The notes under the pieces are model-generated. The model saw only the letters and a list, made by a program, of their open reading frames with translations. It searched no databases and was not told the DNA's origin. Below are positions 24,901 through 39,900 of a stretch of 64,000 nucleotides of DNA, piece after piece. How positions within the stretch are numbered: position 1 is the first letter of the stretch; each line of letters begins with the position of its first letter. The translations under genes were made by a program, and so were the position numbers. Origin of the DNA: Siphonodentalium dalli (lineage: Eukaryota; Mollusca; Scaphopoda; Gadilida; Siphonodentaliidae); contig CP136062.1 of the NCBI GenBank assembly GCA_032622095.1, positions 141,378,351-141,442,350 on the forward strand, read 5' to 3'.

Positions 24901-27900
24901 TAAACTCTTAAGTGGCCACTTTTTGTTCGTTTGAGCTTACTGACAGGTATTAGTTTTAGGATGTAATATTACATTGGCTTATGGTCCTATTGGGCATGTG
25001 TATATATATATATGTATATACATATATATCTATATGTCTGTGCATGTATATGTATATATTGTAGGTTATCAGGTCAATCCAGTTCTTTGATTCAGATGCA
25101 TAGCGGTGTTTTTGTTTCCTTGTGGCCTCCACCTGTTAGAAAATTCTATGCTTTACCATATAGTTCAGTGGGCAAGATACCTTTGACGGAGATACAATAT
25201 TTTCCTAAATAAGTAAAATATATATCTCCTAGAAGTATCTTGCCCACTGAACGCTGAGCTCCCTCCCAGGGTTTCGCACCCACCCCGCTCATGAGGAATA
25301 TCCTACTGGGGATAAAAAATATGGCGAATACTTCACTACGTGTCAGAAATCACGTGACTACACGTGTCATGAACATGACAGAGGATATGTACCATAGAAT
25401 TTCGTACCGTTTTTTCAACTCGGAGAGTTAACCCCTCCTACTTGGGATAATATACCATATAGTTCAGTGGGCAAGATACTTCTAGGAGATATATATTTTA
25501 CTTATTTAGGAAAATATTGTTTTTGTGGATTTGGGATTACGGATAATGCGGGTTGAATTTGCCATGGTGGGGGTATGCTAGCACGCAAGGGCACACCTCT
25601 TATTATGATATGTATGAAGGGTTCTTTGGTGTCAAATTTATTCAGATGGGGTCACCAGGTTAAATAGGGTGGGACCAGGGACATAACTATATGTCTCTAT
25701 AGTAATTCTTAAAATGTCTTCTCAAGAGAGGTTGGACTATTTAGCTTACATATAGTATGGAGGAATCAGGGAGATCCTTTAGTGACTGAGATTCAGATTT
25801 GTTCAAATGAGGTCAACCTGTCAAGAAATGGCGGGGCTATGGGGAGTTAACACTTTTGTGTCTAATAAAATCATTGAAATACCAAATCCATTAAAACATC
25901 TACCTTGGAACCACCTGACTGATTAATCTGACATACATGTATTGTGTTTTGGGTCCATGGATAATTGGGCTTCAAACATGTCTAAATGGTTTTAGAAAAA
26001 GGTGCTTGTGAGATTGGAAATTTCCAACAATTGAGAAAGTTTGAGGTGTCGGTTGTGAAATTCCAACCTAAGACTTGGGAGTCTCGAGCCCGGTCAGGAG
26101 GGGACTTGTTGAGCTGGAGGAGGGGGGTGATCAGTAGTGTACAGTTGGTAATTTCAAGGTGGATTTTCAGCTATCTACATACGTGAAGTCTCTCTAGCCA
26201 CATATCCTGTTTAGATCTATTTCTTTTAAAGTGATTATGAAAAGTTCTGACTGTTGTGGTCTCCAGAGTCCCAGTCTTATCAGTCTTTGCAGTCTGGTGA
26301 GCGACCCCACAGTCATTGACTGTCTTGTTTTTTCGAAAACCGACTATAAAAAATTATATCGCGATATGACTAAATACCGAAACACCATGAAGCCCTAAAA
26401 AAAATCCTCCCTCCCACACTGATCTGAAGAAAAAAAAAATTGCCTTAGAAATAATTAATTAATTTTAGATGGCCTTATATGCAGCTTTGGATGGCCTTAT
26501 ATACAGCTTATTTCTTTTTAGATCAAATCAGAAGTTTGATTATCATGGCTCCAGCGATACTTCAGTCATCACTTCATGTTAATGTCATTTCAAATTCATT
26601 TTTTCTTTGTGACAGTCAGACATAGTCCTGAGGCTGAAGGAAAATGAATGCATGCTTCAGCAGTTTGGCTGTTAATTGAGCTGGAGCATAAATGATTGAT
26701 TTGTTACATTAGACATGCTTGTGTGTGATTTACTGACTGATTAGTTTGACCATGGCTGTCGTGTCAATTAACCCTTCCATAATGGGAGCTTCCTGAATTT
26801 TTGCGAAAACCCTGTGCCAATGCATTCTCTTATATATGGGAGTCGACCATACGTCGCCTCGCATATTTAAGAGAATGCATTGGCCTAACAAATTTTTAAT
26901 TATTTTTTATAATTGTTAAAAAAATGAAGAAAAAAATGGTAAAAAAATTGATGATGAATGTAAGAAATAATGATAAAAAAGTGAAAAGAATTAAAATATA
27001 TGAAAATAAGGTAAATATTGATAAAAAATATAAGAACAAATTATAGAAATGATAAAATTGTCAAAGAATATAAGAAAATAATGATAAAAATTGTTATAGA
27101 ATTTTACGGAAAAATGATTAAAAAAAAATTTAAAATATTAAAAATTGTTAATAATGTAAGAAAATAAATAAGAGAATGCATTGGCACATGGTCTTTAATG
27201 TTGCGCCAGTGCAGCTCCCGTCATGAAATGTGATCGTGAATGTGGTAATAATTATGAATTGTTGCGTATTGTTGAATAAATTAGATGCCAGTGCATTTTA
27301 AGAGAGATAAAAATTATTCTTTTCCTACCTTTCACAGCCAGAGAATGCTATGGGTGTCCTGACATGCATGGAGAAGCTCTGTTTAAATTGGAAGGGCTCA
27401 TCAGACAAACATGAGAAGGGGGATAACTCTAACTCTAACTCGAGGGAAGGGAGTGCTGATGATACTGCAGGAAGCGAATCATGGCGATCCAGACTGAGTG
27501 TGGTAAAATATATATTTTTGTTCACTGAGAAACCTGGAAAATTATCTTATCGTATTTTATAGTACAGTAAAACCTCTCCAAACTGAACACCTGTCGGACC
27601 AGCCTTCTGTTTGGTTTTGAGAGATGTTCGGTTTATAGAAAATCGCACTACGATCGGAATATATTGACGTCGTTGTCGAAGCACAACCAACTCATTATTG
27701 ATTAATTAAAATATATTCAATAAAGTACCAAAATAAATATAAATAACAATAGATAAAACATCATGTTACAAGAATTAAAAACATGACACATTTAGGCATA
27801 ATACATGTATAGATAAGACAGGAAACATGGAAATGATAAATTTCACGGTAATTAAAAACGTCGCATCATTAGTATAGTTGTTTCGTACTCTTGTTTATGT

Positions 27901-30900
27901 GTACCATATTTTATTAATGGTGTTTTGTTCGGCGACTGCTTTGAACCGGATTATAACAACAGATGTCTGATTAGATAACTGAATGCTTATTTAACACATT
28001 GAGTGAACAATGGTGACTTCACAGAGATTACATCACTGACATTTTGTTTATACATCAATCATTGCTCTGAATTGGACTCTTATTTTTATGATCACTGTCC
28101 TGACTAAACACTAATTAGCTAAACGTACACGATAGTAGTGTATTGTTACCAATACAGTTGTATTGTTACCAATACAGTTTTAATCAATCTGTCACAATGA
28201 ATGAGCCGTCACAAAACGGCCACTCAGAGTTTAATGTATAGACCAGAAATTTAAACTTATAAAGAATCTCCAGTCTACACTAGAGCCAAGTATGTCAAAT
28301 CTACTGCAAGTGCGTTCTGTTGGTATCGCTTTATGCGCTCTGATTTTGGAGGTAAAAATTAATGTATTCATTCACTTTTGGACTAAAAAAACCATTCGAT
28401 GTTTGGAATAGAGTTTTCTATTTACAGAGGTAATTTTTAGTGAGAGTGCACTTAGGTGAATTCGGGACCTGACAAATCATTACTTAAAGATACGGATGGC
28501 CTTTGCGATGGGTATTGCTGTTAAAATAGTCACATCCATTAATTTAAAACGGCCATAAGAGAAAGAATAATAATATATATCCAGATTTTGTGCTTATACC
28601 AATAATAAATATCGCATAAAAATCATATTGTCAAGATTGTATGCAGGGTCAGTAAACTAAGGTCATATTAAGTTACATTACAGTAGGTAAAGAGTGTGCG
28701 ATAAACAAAACACTGAACACCGGGGATATCCCACTAATGAACCTTGGTTAAAACTGTACCATTTTGTGTACAACATACCATTATTGCATTATAGCGCTTG
28801 CTAATCCTGGCCACTCAATATTTTGGTGTTGCATGTTGTCACAGTGAATCAATCTCCCCAAAAATCATAACGGTGTTGAGTGTTTTGCTTATTGCACAAC
28901 CTTTATGTTTTGTATGTAAACAAATGATTGGCTCGCACAAGTGTATTTTGTGGATAATATCGTATTCATACTATCATTATACTATAATATGAGTATATTC
29001 TTGAGGAACTTTTCGTAATTTGGTAACTTTTATTTCTAAATTATAACCTACAACCAAGGCCATCCATGCCTTTAAACAATTAGCCTTTCATCACTAAATT
29101 GACTCTCCAATTCAGTTTTACGAGTACAATATGGAATGGTCCATATTTGTATGTAGTGATGCTCAGCTACTATAAGCAGACGACAGGCTGAGCAACACTG
29201 AGGATTAATTTGGACGAGGTTCAGTGAAATGGTTCAACAAACAGCCTAAGTTTAACTTATTAGCTGAACATTCCAATGAATTGATGGAAATCAACTACAG
29301 TAATGCCCTAAATAATCGACTCCTTAACCACAGCAGAATTATGGGTAATTTTTCTGGATTTAGTCGGAAATATGGCTTGTTGCCATTCATCGGAAAGCTC
29401 TCACTGAGAGCTTTTCGATGAATGTCAACATGCCATATTTTCGACTAAATCCTGTGCTGTAGTTAAGGAGTCGATTATTTAGGGCATTACTGTAACTAAT
29501 CCTCACCAAATATTCAGTTATTACGGGGTCAAAGAAAGCAGCATAACAATTTCAAATAATTCTGTTGTGGTTATTTTCTGTATTCCACAGTATAAAACAC
29601 GGTGTTTCCTGATGACGAAATCACTGAAGTCATGCAAGCGAGAGATCAAATCTCTTATAAATGTCCAAGGCATGGTAAGTTGTCAGCTTTTATTTTATTA
29701 TAAATTAAACATTCAGTCCAATTTTGTCTCTTTTTTCTTGATATTGGATCATATATCCTGTTTTACATGATAAAACACCTGACATTCATATTCATGACAA
29801 GAAAGTTCCACCACAATACGTGATTTTGGGAGTTAATCTTATCTTCAACACAATTAGTTCTCTTTGTGCACTTTCTCAGCTGGGCCATGGAAAAGCCTGA
29901 AATTTGTTGATTAAATTATTTGTGATAAAATTGATCTGACATTTGAAAAAGTTTGAAAATTATTAGGTATATCATTCATATCTGCAAGTGTCTATAGTGA
30001 TTAATGTTGTTGGCTGGGGATAACTTGGAAACATCATTTATGAGGACTCATAGAAACAGCTTGTTTATCTACATCTTGGCCACGCTGCTATTATAAGTTA
30101 TTGTGGTCGATTGATGGTAACATGGTGTGACATTGATGATTTGGTGTTTATGTTCAACCATCCGGGACAAGGTTGAACAGAAGCCCCAAACCGTCAATGT
30201 CACGCCATGTTACCGTCAATCCACCACAATAAGTATATGTTCTGCCGACAGTCCTTGTCATTTATAGCAACTTTACATTTATTCCGGAAATATGATTTAT
30301 CAGCCCAATTAAACAAAATCTCATATCTTTGTTCAACGTAAATGACATGAAAAAAGCAGCCCAATAAGAGACGATGGAACAGTTGTCTTGGTTTACGGCT
30401 CGATACGTAAACATGGGACATATTGCGCGGCACTCTGACCAATCAATAATACAGTATATTACTGGAGCCTGCAGGCAGAACATATGCATATAGTATACAT
30501 GTAGATGTGCACTAATATATTCACAAGGCCGATTTTCTTTCTTTGCAGAACACGTCGGTTCAGTACCTCAAGTCATACTATGAGTATCTGAGGGGCAACT
30601 ACCGTAAGGCAATGAAAATGTTGGGTCCAGTCCCTCAAGAACGGATAACAGCATGTGGGGAGTGTCCCAGTGTCATGTACAATAACAATCTCGGGTGTAT
30701 TCACTTCCAAATGAAGAAACCTCACCTCGGAGCATTCTATTTCCGGAGGGCTCTCGTTGAGAATGAAGCAATGGTTAACGAGCATCTGAAAAAAGACACA
30801 GGTAAGATTTTATTTATATTGGATAGAAAATGGTTCTGTTGTCCGTAGAAAACAGATCTTTAGATCAACACCGCCGTAAGGCATGTTGTAAGCTTTTGCT

Positions 30901-33900
30901 ATGAGTATTGGTGGTTTGTAGAGAGATTCTCTCGGGAGTTTGCAAAGTGAAATTAAGCCGTTTCATGGAAAATTTCGGACATTGGGTTTTTAGCTCTGAC
31001 AAAGGCAAGTTTGAGCTATTGCCATGGATTGATGTCCGCTATTTGTGCAACCATAAAGAATTTCCTTCGGCACACCCTACAGGCCATATCACTTATCCGA
31101 TCATCACCAAACTTCATATGGATCTTCTGGTGACCTCTAAATGGGAGCCATTAGAGGCAGGTACTATCTTGTAAAACACCCAAGCACATTGTTTGTACAA
31201 CATCCCTGCATCTCATGAATTATTTCACGTCACCACTTCAATCAAGTGATTACTGTTCTCTATATATGTAATCTATATATTTGGTTTAGGGAACAGATCC
31301 CAACATGAACTATGCGGTATTTAGTCATATTAAGCTCTAATTATATGATGCCATGTTTATCTTACAGGAAAGCTTTCAGGGAAGCCGTTACCATATATGG
31401 GAATGAGCCAGCATTATCCTCTCTTGTATAATATGGGTATTCAGCTGCTGCATTGTGGGAAGCCCTTGGCGGCATTTGATTGCCTGATTGAGGCTGTGCA
31501 AATGTACCACATAAACCCACGACTGTGGCTTCGGCTGGGCGAGTGCTGCATCATGGTGCACAGGGAAGTAAGTACAAGGGCCTCAAGCAAAATGTATCAA
31601 TTGTAAATTAGAAACTAGAGATAATGTGTGGTCTATATAGACTAGAGAAACCTGCACATAAAAATGTCAATGCCACGTGATATGTATTTTGTATAAGAAA
31701 TGACTGGAAGATTGACTGGGATGTATGGGGTTTGACTGGCAGAGTTTAATTACTCTGCCGGTCAAAACCTAATGACCCCTATCGATCTTCCATTCATTTC
31801 TTATAATCATATACCAGTGGATTTACTGCTAATCAAACTGAAATATCTCTATCATTTTTGCCAGTATCGAAAGAGATAATTGATATCACAACGCAAATGA
31901 GTCCAATATAAAATCCCTCACAAATATAAACAAACCAGCGTCAAAATAACTGATTGGAAAACCAGACAACTGCAGTGGAAAGTGCACCCAATATACCACC
32001 ACGTGGCGAGCATGTGATCGACTTAACGTGATGCAGGTGGGTTCATTACTTTTTATGAAGTGGAGGCTTCAGTTATTGTTTGATAAGCCTTGGAACCATT
32101 CGTGTAAACGGTATCTTGATTTGTACCAATTCTTACGGGGGCTAATTGTGTGAATGTAGATGGTCTGTGAATTTACAGTATTAACTTTGTTAAGGCCAAA
32201 AAAAAAAGGGTTTTGTTTCACGGGCACCGGCGCGTCTACTTTTAACCCCCGCCTTGGTGCTTTTTATTGCTATTTTGACCCCAGAAAATATAAAATAGAC
32301 CTAATTCCACGAAATACCACGAAAATAGGTAACAGCAAATACAACTCGCGATTTTACATCAAGTAAGCTTTAATATTCTGTCTTGTTTATTACCTATGTA
32401 AAGTTGTCATACAACTGGATTCAGAGTGTAAGTATTCCACAAACAAATCCGCGGAAATTGCCAGAAAAATGGAGTTTATTTATATGCAAAAAAGTATTCA
32501 TTTTGGATCGCTTGGCTAGCAATGTTTGTCTAGCAAAAGTAACCGGTAATGCTAATAAGGAGTTCGTCGCCAACAGTGCACCAAGGCGAATCGGTAATGA
32601 CCTTTGCTTTTCTATTAGTTGTGACTATGGCTGCTTTTGAATGTTGTCTGTCTTAAATTAAAGTTTTTTTTCAATAATAAGTACTAATAACCATCTATTT
32701 CAAGGTTTTTATATGGCACATTGGAAATGCATTATCAAACTGATTTATCACTTTGCGAAGTGTGTTGAAAGTATACTAGTACAATACAAATAGTACTAGT
32801 AATACATGATTCAATGATTGATTGGCTGAATTTCATTTTACTTCAAATTTTTCACCCAAACTTAAGAGAAGAGATGGCTGGGCGTCTCCCTCTCATGGTG
32901 AAATGGGAATCTTGGCGGAAATGTTCGATAACGATGGAGTGTCTCAGATGTGACACCACTATAGGACCACCGACCAGCAGTGGTCAGTGGTCACCAAAAA
33001 AAATAAATGCCTGGCTAGGATGGCTATAGGCATATAACATTTTAACTTTCAAGTGAGATCACAATGAATGCCTTCGTTCTCATATATTTTAACCTAACAT
33101 TCAAGATTGCAATGAATTCCTTGCTAGGCATATAACGTAAATACCACACCCCCCGACAAACGTCCCTGTCACGCACGGACACTTCGCATTCCAACACGTT
33201 AGACATCGACCCATTGTCCAGAGCGTATTGTGTTTGAAATTGTGGCCCAACCCATCGCCCCAAAATATTTTTACCAAAGTTGGGAGTACACCCCTGTCTT
33301 CATGCCCATATAGGCCTATGCATGTTACCTATTTGTCTTTGGAAACACCTAGACTAAGTGACACTAGTGCTAGGTGTAGCACTTAAAATTGTGTATATAC
33401 ATAATTATACACAATTATTATACCCCCTTTTAAAAAAAAAAGGGGGGTATACTGTTTTGCATCCGTCCGTCCATCTGTGCATGCGTGTGTGCGTCAGTCC
33501 GTACGTCCGTCCGATGTCTGTTCATTTGGATTTTCCATTCTAGAGTTATTCATCTTTGTTTATCTGGAAATAGTGGCTTTTTGGTTCGTCTGGTGTCTGT
33601 TCATGTCGTAACTTCAACAGTTGTGCTGGGATCTCAACCAAATTTGGTGTGTATGTTCACAACTATGAGGACATTAAATAGAGGGTTCCATCGTTTTGTT
33701 CGGATTTTCCATTCTAGAGTTATTCATCTTTGTTTATCTTGAAATGTTGGATTTTGGTCTGTCTGGTGTCTGTTCATGTCATAACTTGAACAGTAGTGTT
33801 TAGATCTCAATGAAATTGGGTATGGATGTTCACTACTATGAGGGCATTAAAAAGAGGGTTCCATCGTTTTGTTCGGATTTTCCATTCTAGAGTTATACAT

Positions 33901-36900
33901 CTTTGCTCATCTGGAAATGTTGGCTTTTTGGTTCGTCTGGTGTCTGTTCATGTCGTAACTTCAACAGTTGTACTGGGATCTCAATGGGATTTCGTATGGA
34001 TGTTCACTACTATGAGGACATTAAAAAGAGGGTTCCATCGTTTTGTTCCGCTTTTCCATTCTAGAGTTATTCATCTTTGTTCATCTGGAAATGTTGGCTT
34101 TTTGGTCCGTCTGGTGTCTGTTCATGTCGTAACTTCAACAGTTGTGCTGGGATCTCAATGGAATTTGGTATGGATGTTCACTGCTATGAGGACATTCAAT
34201 AGGGAGTTCCATTGTTCTGTTCCGCTTTTCCATTCCAGAGTTATTCATCTTTGTTTATCTGGAAATGTTGGCTGTTTGGTCCATCCGATGTCTGTTCAGC
34301 TCATAACTTGAACAGTAATGCTCGGATCTAAATTAAATTTTGTATGGATGTTCACCACTATGAGGACATTTAATGGCACATTCAAATGTTTGTTTTGGAT
34401 TTTTGTTCTATAGTTATTCATCTTTGTTTATATGAAAATGCTGATTTCTAGGTCCATATGTCTGAGTTTAGCCATCATAAGTTATAGATGTGCCCACACT
34501 AGGCGGTATGCCACGAGGGGGTATGCACCGGACGACAGTCCATCTCTTGTTCAGCATATATATCTAGATGTCAGGGCAATTTAACCAGCTTGATTTGGTA
34601 TGAGCGACATCTCGATCGATGTACCATTCCGATCAATTAACACATGCTGGCCATTTAGATAAGAAATGAGAATTTGTTAACGCTCACTGAGTTAAGCAAA
34701 TATGAAGCTATGGGCACTCATTGCTCATACTGATTCCGTGTCTCCTTAACTCTGACATTAATGTATGCACACGCGCTTTATTTATGGACGGGGTGGGGGG
34801 TGTTCACATCAAACCCCATTGCCATGTCAGTGGTAAACTCATCCGTAATAACCTTATTTTGACGTTTTGAATAAACACAGGTCTTTATTATTCATCATAG
34901 TATCAAGATATAGTTGATATATGGAAGCGATAGATTATGTCTATAGTTATGCTTCCTAGAACTTTAGTGTTTGCTGGGATAAACATTGCCTGACTAAAAA
35001 ATTATCTCCCTTGGAAACTCTCTTCCATGAAGAGAATTATTTAACCAATAGTAATTCCCGGTTAGATATACTTGAGAGCAGCTACTTTTGCTAGACAATC
35101 ATTGCTGGATAGAAAATTATCTCCCTTGAGAAAACTCTCTTCCACGAATAGATAGCATTCGTCAATATAGTGCTTCCCAGTTACAGATACCTGCTTCCCA
35201 GTTACAGATACCTGGTTGCAGCTACTTTTGCTAGACAAACATTGTATATTTTGCTTTTGGATCGATCGATTGGTTGTTTAAAAAGTTGGAATCAATTTTC
35301 TGGATGAAATGGTACATGACAAAAAGCGACATAGCACTCAATTTCATACATTGGAGCTGGGCCATGTACCAGAATACTAACCTAAATCACGCTCTACCTG
35401 TTTGGAACTCTAAAATAATTCTATGTTTGCAAATTTGGTATTGAAAACATCAAATGACTTTAAGTTTACAATAAATGTTCCGGTTCCGATTCTCAAAATG
35501 TATTAAATAGGAAGAAATAATTTGCTGTGGAACAAACTGCATCTGTGCTGCACAATTTGACAAAGCCTGCAATTCATAAAACCTTTCTTAATTACCCCCA
35601 ACAGTCAATAACTAGCCTGTTTGTTAGTTTTATAAGTTTTCCAGTATGAGGTATATGGCTTGTGGAAAATAAAAAATAAAAATAAAACCATCCCTCCCTC
35701 ATCGTTTTGAAAAAACATGGAATCATACAAATTATCTGATTGCATTTTTTTTTTATTTCTTTAGAACAATGAAGCTGATAGACAGATTGACCGACGACTC
35801 GATGTGATTCAGGGTTCAGTGGGATCTGGTCTCCACAGAAAGCTTATTCTAGGACCTCCTGAGAAAGGCCAGAGAGAAATGTATGTTTACCAGTTTATTT
35901 AAGAATGTATTCAGGTTCCAGGGCAATTTGTTTAAAACCTAGTTGACTCTTTATTTAGATTCTATTGTATAAAACAAACATGATTGGAACAAACATTGCT
36001 ATGTGAGACGTTATTTTGATTAATATTGAATTTTCTATGCAATTATTTCATATATTGATGTTTTTGAGGAACACCAAACATTTTTCAATAACAAAATGTT
36101 ATAATGTGGTATTTATAGGTCTAGTTATATTTCATATTTGGTTTTCAAAATCTGTTCAACAGAACAAAGCAGGAAACGATAAGATTATATTTTTTATGTT
36201 GTTTAGTAACTGCTTGGTCTGGAACACTGAATGCATCTTTTGTGAGTAGATTTCTGATAATCAAATATTATACTATTTCGAGAGGTTTTCTAGTATCTAT
36301 ATAAACCAAATTCAAGGATTTTCAATGCCATGCAACACATTTTCTTGTCACCAAATATTAAGTGCAATGTCAGAATTTGTACAGAAATTATGGTATGCAA
36401 TACATGCATGCCATCTACTGAAAGTGTCGATTAGGCATCCACTTTACTTTACTTTAATTTACCCACACATGTGGGTCTCACAAAACAACTGTGGAAGTTT
36501 TTTTCATTTTTAGCTCAACTTTACTTTGTAAAGTTTGAGCTATTGCCATGGCTTGGTATCCGTCGCGTGTGTGTGTGTGCATGTGTGTGTGTGCGTGATT
36601 CGTCAACAATTTCCTTTAGCACGGTGTACAGGTCGTACCTTTGGTCAGATCATTATGAAATTTGTCATGGGCGTTGACATTGACATGTAGATGGGAACGA
36701 GTCATCTTGGGGTCATTCGGCAAAAAAACATGGCCGCCAGCGGCCATCTTGGATTTCAAAATTCAATCCATTAGCGCAGACTGCAGGCCGGAATGGTTGT
36801 CTGATCATCATGAAATTTGTGGAAGTTAATATTGACATGTAGATGGGAACGATTCATTTTGGGGTCATTCGGCCATAAAACATGGCCACCGGTAGCCATC

Positions 36901-39900
36901 TTGGATTTTTCCCTTTGCATGACTAAATCCTTTGACACAGGCTACAGGTCGTATCTTTGGTCGGAGCATCGTGAAATTTGTCATGGATGTTAACATAGAC
37001 ATGTAAATGGGAACGAGTCATTTTGGGCTCATTCGGCAAAAAACATTGCTGCCAGTGGCCATCTTGGATTTCAAAATTCAATCCATTATCGTGGGCTACA
37101 GGCCGTACTGTTTGTCCGATCATCATGAAATTTGTCATTTATGTGATTGCATGACTAAATTCTTTGGCACGAGCTACAGGTCGTACCTTTGATCGGATCA
37201 TCATGAAATTTATCATGAATGTTAATATTGACATGTTGATGGGAACGAGTCATTTTGGGGTCATTCTGCCATAAAACATTGCCACCAGCAGCCATCTTGG
37301 ATTTTACTCTTTGCATGACTAAATCCTTTGGCACGCCCTACAGTCCACTTCCCTCATCCGATCATCACCAAACTTCATATTAATCTTGATATTGATCTAC
37401 TAGATGGAAGCTATCAAATGTTTTTGAATTTCATTGGAAAACATAGCCATCAGCAAACATCTTGGATTTTACTTTATATATCTCTTCATGTTGATAATCT
37501 AGTATTACTTAGACCTTTCAACTTTCCGCATTCCTAATAGCTCCATTGACCGTAACACATGAATTCCCTTTCCAAGTTGAGCTACAGTGTCATTGACACT
37601 TTCATTAATAAATGTCATTTTACTATTTCGCTGTTCTTTTTATGATACGTCTGACTTCATATGGGAGTCATGTGGCACCTTTCTCATTTTTGTGACAGTG
37701 CAAATCAAAGCTAATACTTGATGTTAATACTTTAAGTTTGAACTTTGAGTCAACTTTGACACAGTTTGCATTTTGCAGAGTACCTGCCTGCTACAACATG
37801 ATTGATCCAATCTGTGTACTTAGAATTTTGTAGTCATGACCCTTGGAATGTTCATTTCCCCATTTTATGATTTTATTATTCTTCCAACATGCTAATTATG
37901 TTAAATATTGAACATAAGAAGATTTCAAAATTTTACCTATCTAAAAATGAACATGTGAACATCTGCAAACAGCACCATGCACGAATTCATCTGATTGGCA
38001 GAGTACACAGTGAAACCTGGGAGCGTAGGAAAGCAGACAAATGAGAACACCAGATACGTTGCTTGTTTATTAAAATTGTCTTATGTTGGGGAGTGTTACT
38101 GTAAATCCGGAAAATGAAGCGCAAAAATAAATTATCTGCCTTTTTTCAAGGACTTGAACGTCCCCTCATCGAATTCAAGGCAATTCCTTGAATCCAAGGC
38201 CCAGTAGGAACCCTGTATTTAAAACCACTTCATTTTCCGTAATACTTTCCTTTTTGGCCCATTAAACATGAATACCTGTGTTCTCAGGGAATTAATATTG
38301 GAAATTGGATGAGGGAGCTCGAGGGAGTCTTTAAATTTTTTTACTTTCCAAGAATTCTAGAAATTAATGGATGTATGGTAAAAAAAAAATCTTACGATTT
38401 TCCAGTCAATCTATCCTGTGATGCCTTTTAAAGATACGGGTGGCCTTGAGCATGGGTATAGCTATTAAAATAGTCACATCAGCTAAAACCACCATAAACA
38501 GAAAGAATATTATAATATAGACAAGTTGTTCTTATACCAATCATAAATATCGCATATATTGCATGTTATTGTCATGTTTGTACACTTTGTTATGTAAACA
38601 GACATCAAAAATGTTACAAAACCATTTGTTTATAGACAAGCACTTTGAAGTTTGAACTACCGGATCGTCCCATGAAAATGTTCCGTTGCACTGTAGTATT
38701 TTCTCCTAACCTATATATCCTATATATGGTAATACATACCAAATAAGGAATTTATAATCAGTAGTATTGTGAGTTGTAAGTTGTAGACGCACCAAATTAG
38801 GGGTTTTACAACAGACGTATAATGTGCGCGAATCTAAATAAGGAAACGACGCAATATTGTGACTGCTTATAAGCAATCCACTGCGCTTATTGCAAGAAAC
38901 TGAAGAACACTCGAGTTGTATTTTCTCGGACAAAAAGCGTGTTTTGTGAATAATATCGCATTCATATCATCATTTATGCTATTCTATTAGTATATTCTAG
39001 AGGAAATTATCATAATTTGATAAATGATATTTCTAAATTATATCCTGCAACGAAGGCCGTCCCTTTAATATGGAGCCTGGGAAGTGACATGTGAAAAAAA
39101 ATTATCTCGTTTCATAAAAAAAATTTGCACAATCAATGCATTTTTAGCTCAACATTAAAGTAATACTTTGTTATGTTTGAGATATTTCCATGGGATGGCC
39201 TCCATCGTCCATCCATCAACAATTTCCTTTGGCTGACCCTACAGGTCACATATGGCTCATCCGATCATCATGATCTTCAGGGTGACCTCTAAATGGGAGA
39301 CATCGATTTTTTCCGAAATTCGATAAAAAACATGGCCGCCAGCAGCCATTTTGGATTTCAAATTTGAATCCATCGGCACAGCCTGCAGCTCGCATTTATT
39401 GGAGAAATGTTTTGAAAATTTACAGGCATGTTTAGGATCACCTCAAAATGGGAGCCATCAAATTTGAGCCATTTTCAATGAAAAACACGATTCCATGACT
39501 AAATCCTTGGGCACACCCTACAGACAACACCCTTCGTCCAATTGTCACCAAACTTCATATGGATCTTCTGGGTGACCATAAATGGGATCCATTTTTTCAG
39601 AATTTTTTTCAAAAACAAGGCCGCCAGTTGCCATCTTGGATTTTACTCTTTGAATGACTAAATCCTTCAGCCATCTTGCATTTCACATTTGAATACATCT
39701 GGACACACTGCAGCTCCCATTTATTGGAGAAATGTTTGAGAAGAAAATATTTTCATATACACAATACAATCCCTTTACTGAAACTTTTGACTTTCCTTCT
39801 TGATCATTCTGTTGAATGCACAGCATAAAATTATTAACACCTACCAAGTTGAGCTACACTGTCATTGACACTTTCGTTTACTGAGGTTGCAGTCATAATC

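Larger units (their letters stand above)
20139..25604 (+). mobile_element. TATACCCCC HINE-like element split by a DIRS-like insertion
   Basis: The head (tatacccccactttcgaag), GTCC microsatellite and core repeats lie at 20139-20550. The matching tail (gattacggataatgcggg, catggtgggggtatgctagc, cacctctta) lies at 25535-25604. The intervening 5 kb is foreign. The target around it (ctgatattta / atgatatgtatgaagg) belongs to the pearl-like element core. Confidence 0.8.
15865..25830 (+). mobile_element. Pearl-like element broken by successive insertions, intron 3
   Basis: The head is at 15870 (agctcacctgagaag / ctccagtggagct hairpin, then a gtccgtccgtc run). Core repeats with ttggtatgaag, gactggagttcagatttg and caaatgaggtcac appear at 17510-17780, 19730-20138 and 25607-25830. 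Between these pieces lie the acgtggctagcc repeat with a HINE, the palindrome array with its flanks, and a HINE that itself contains a DIRS-like element. The order of fragments is colinear, supporting one original element split by later events. Confidence 0.55.

Noticed and set aside
33485-34311. Apparent repeat protein with [13 protein letters not shown] units
   Set aside because: The units are the 174-bp HINE core, and the head and microsatellite of the same element precede the frame. No start context and no independent evidence for coding.
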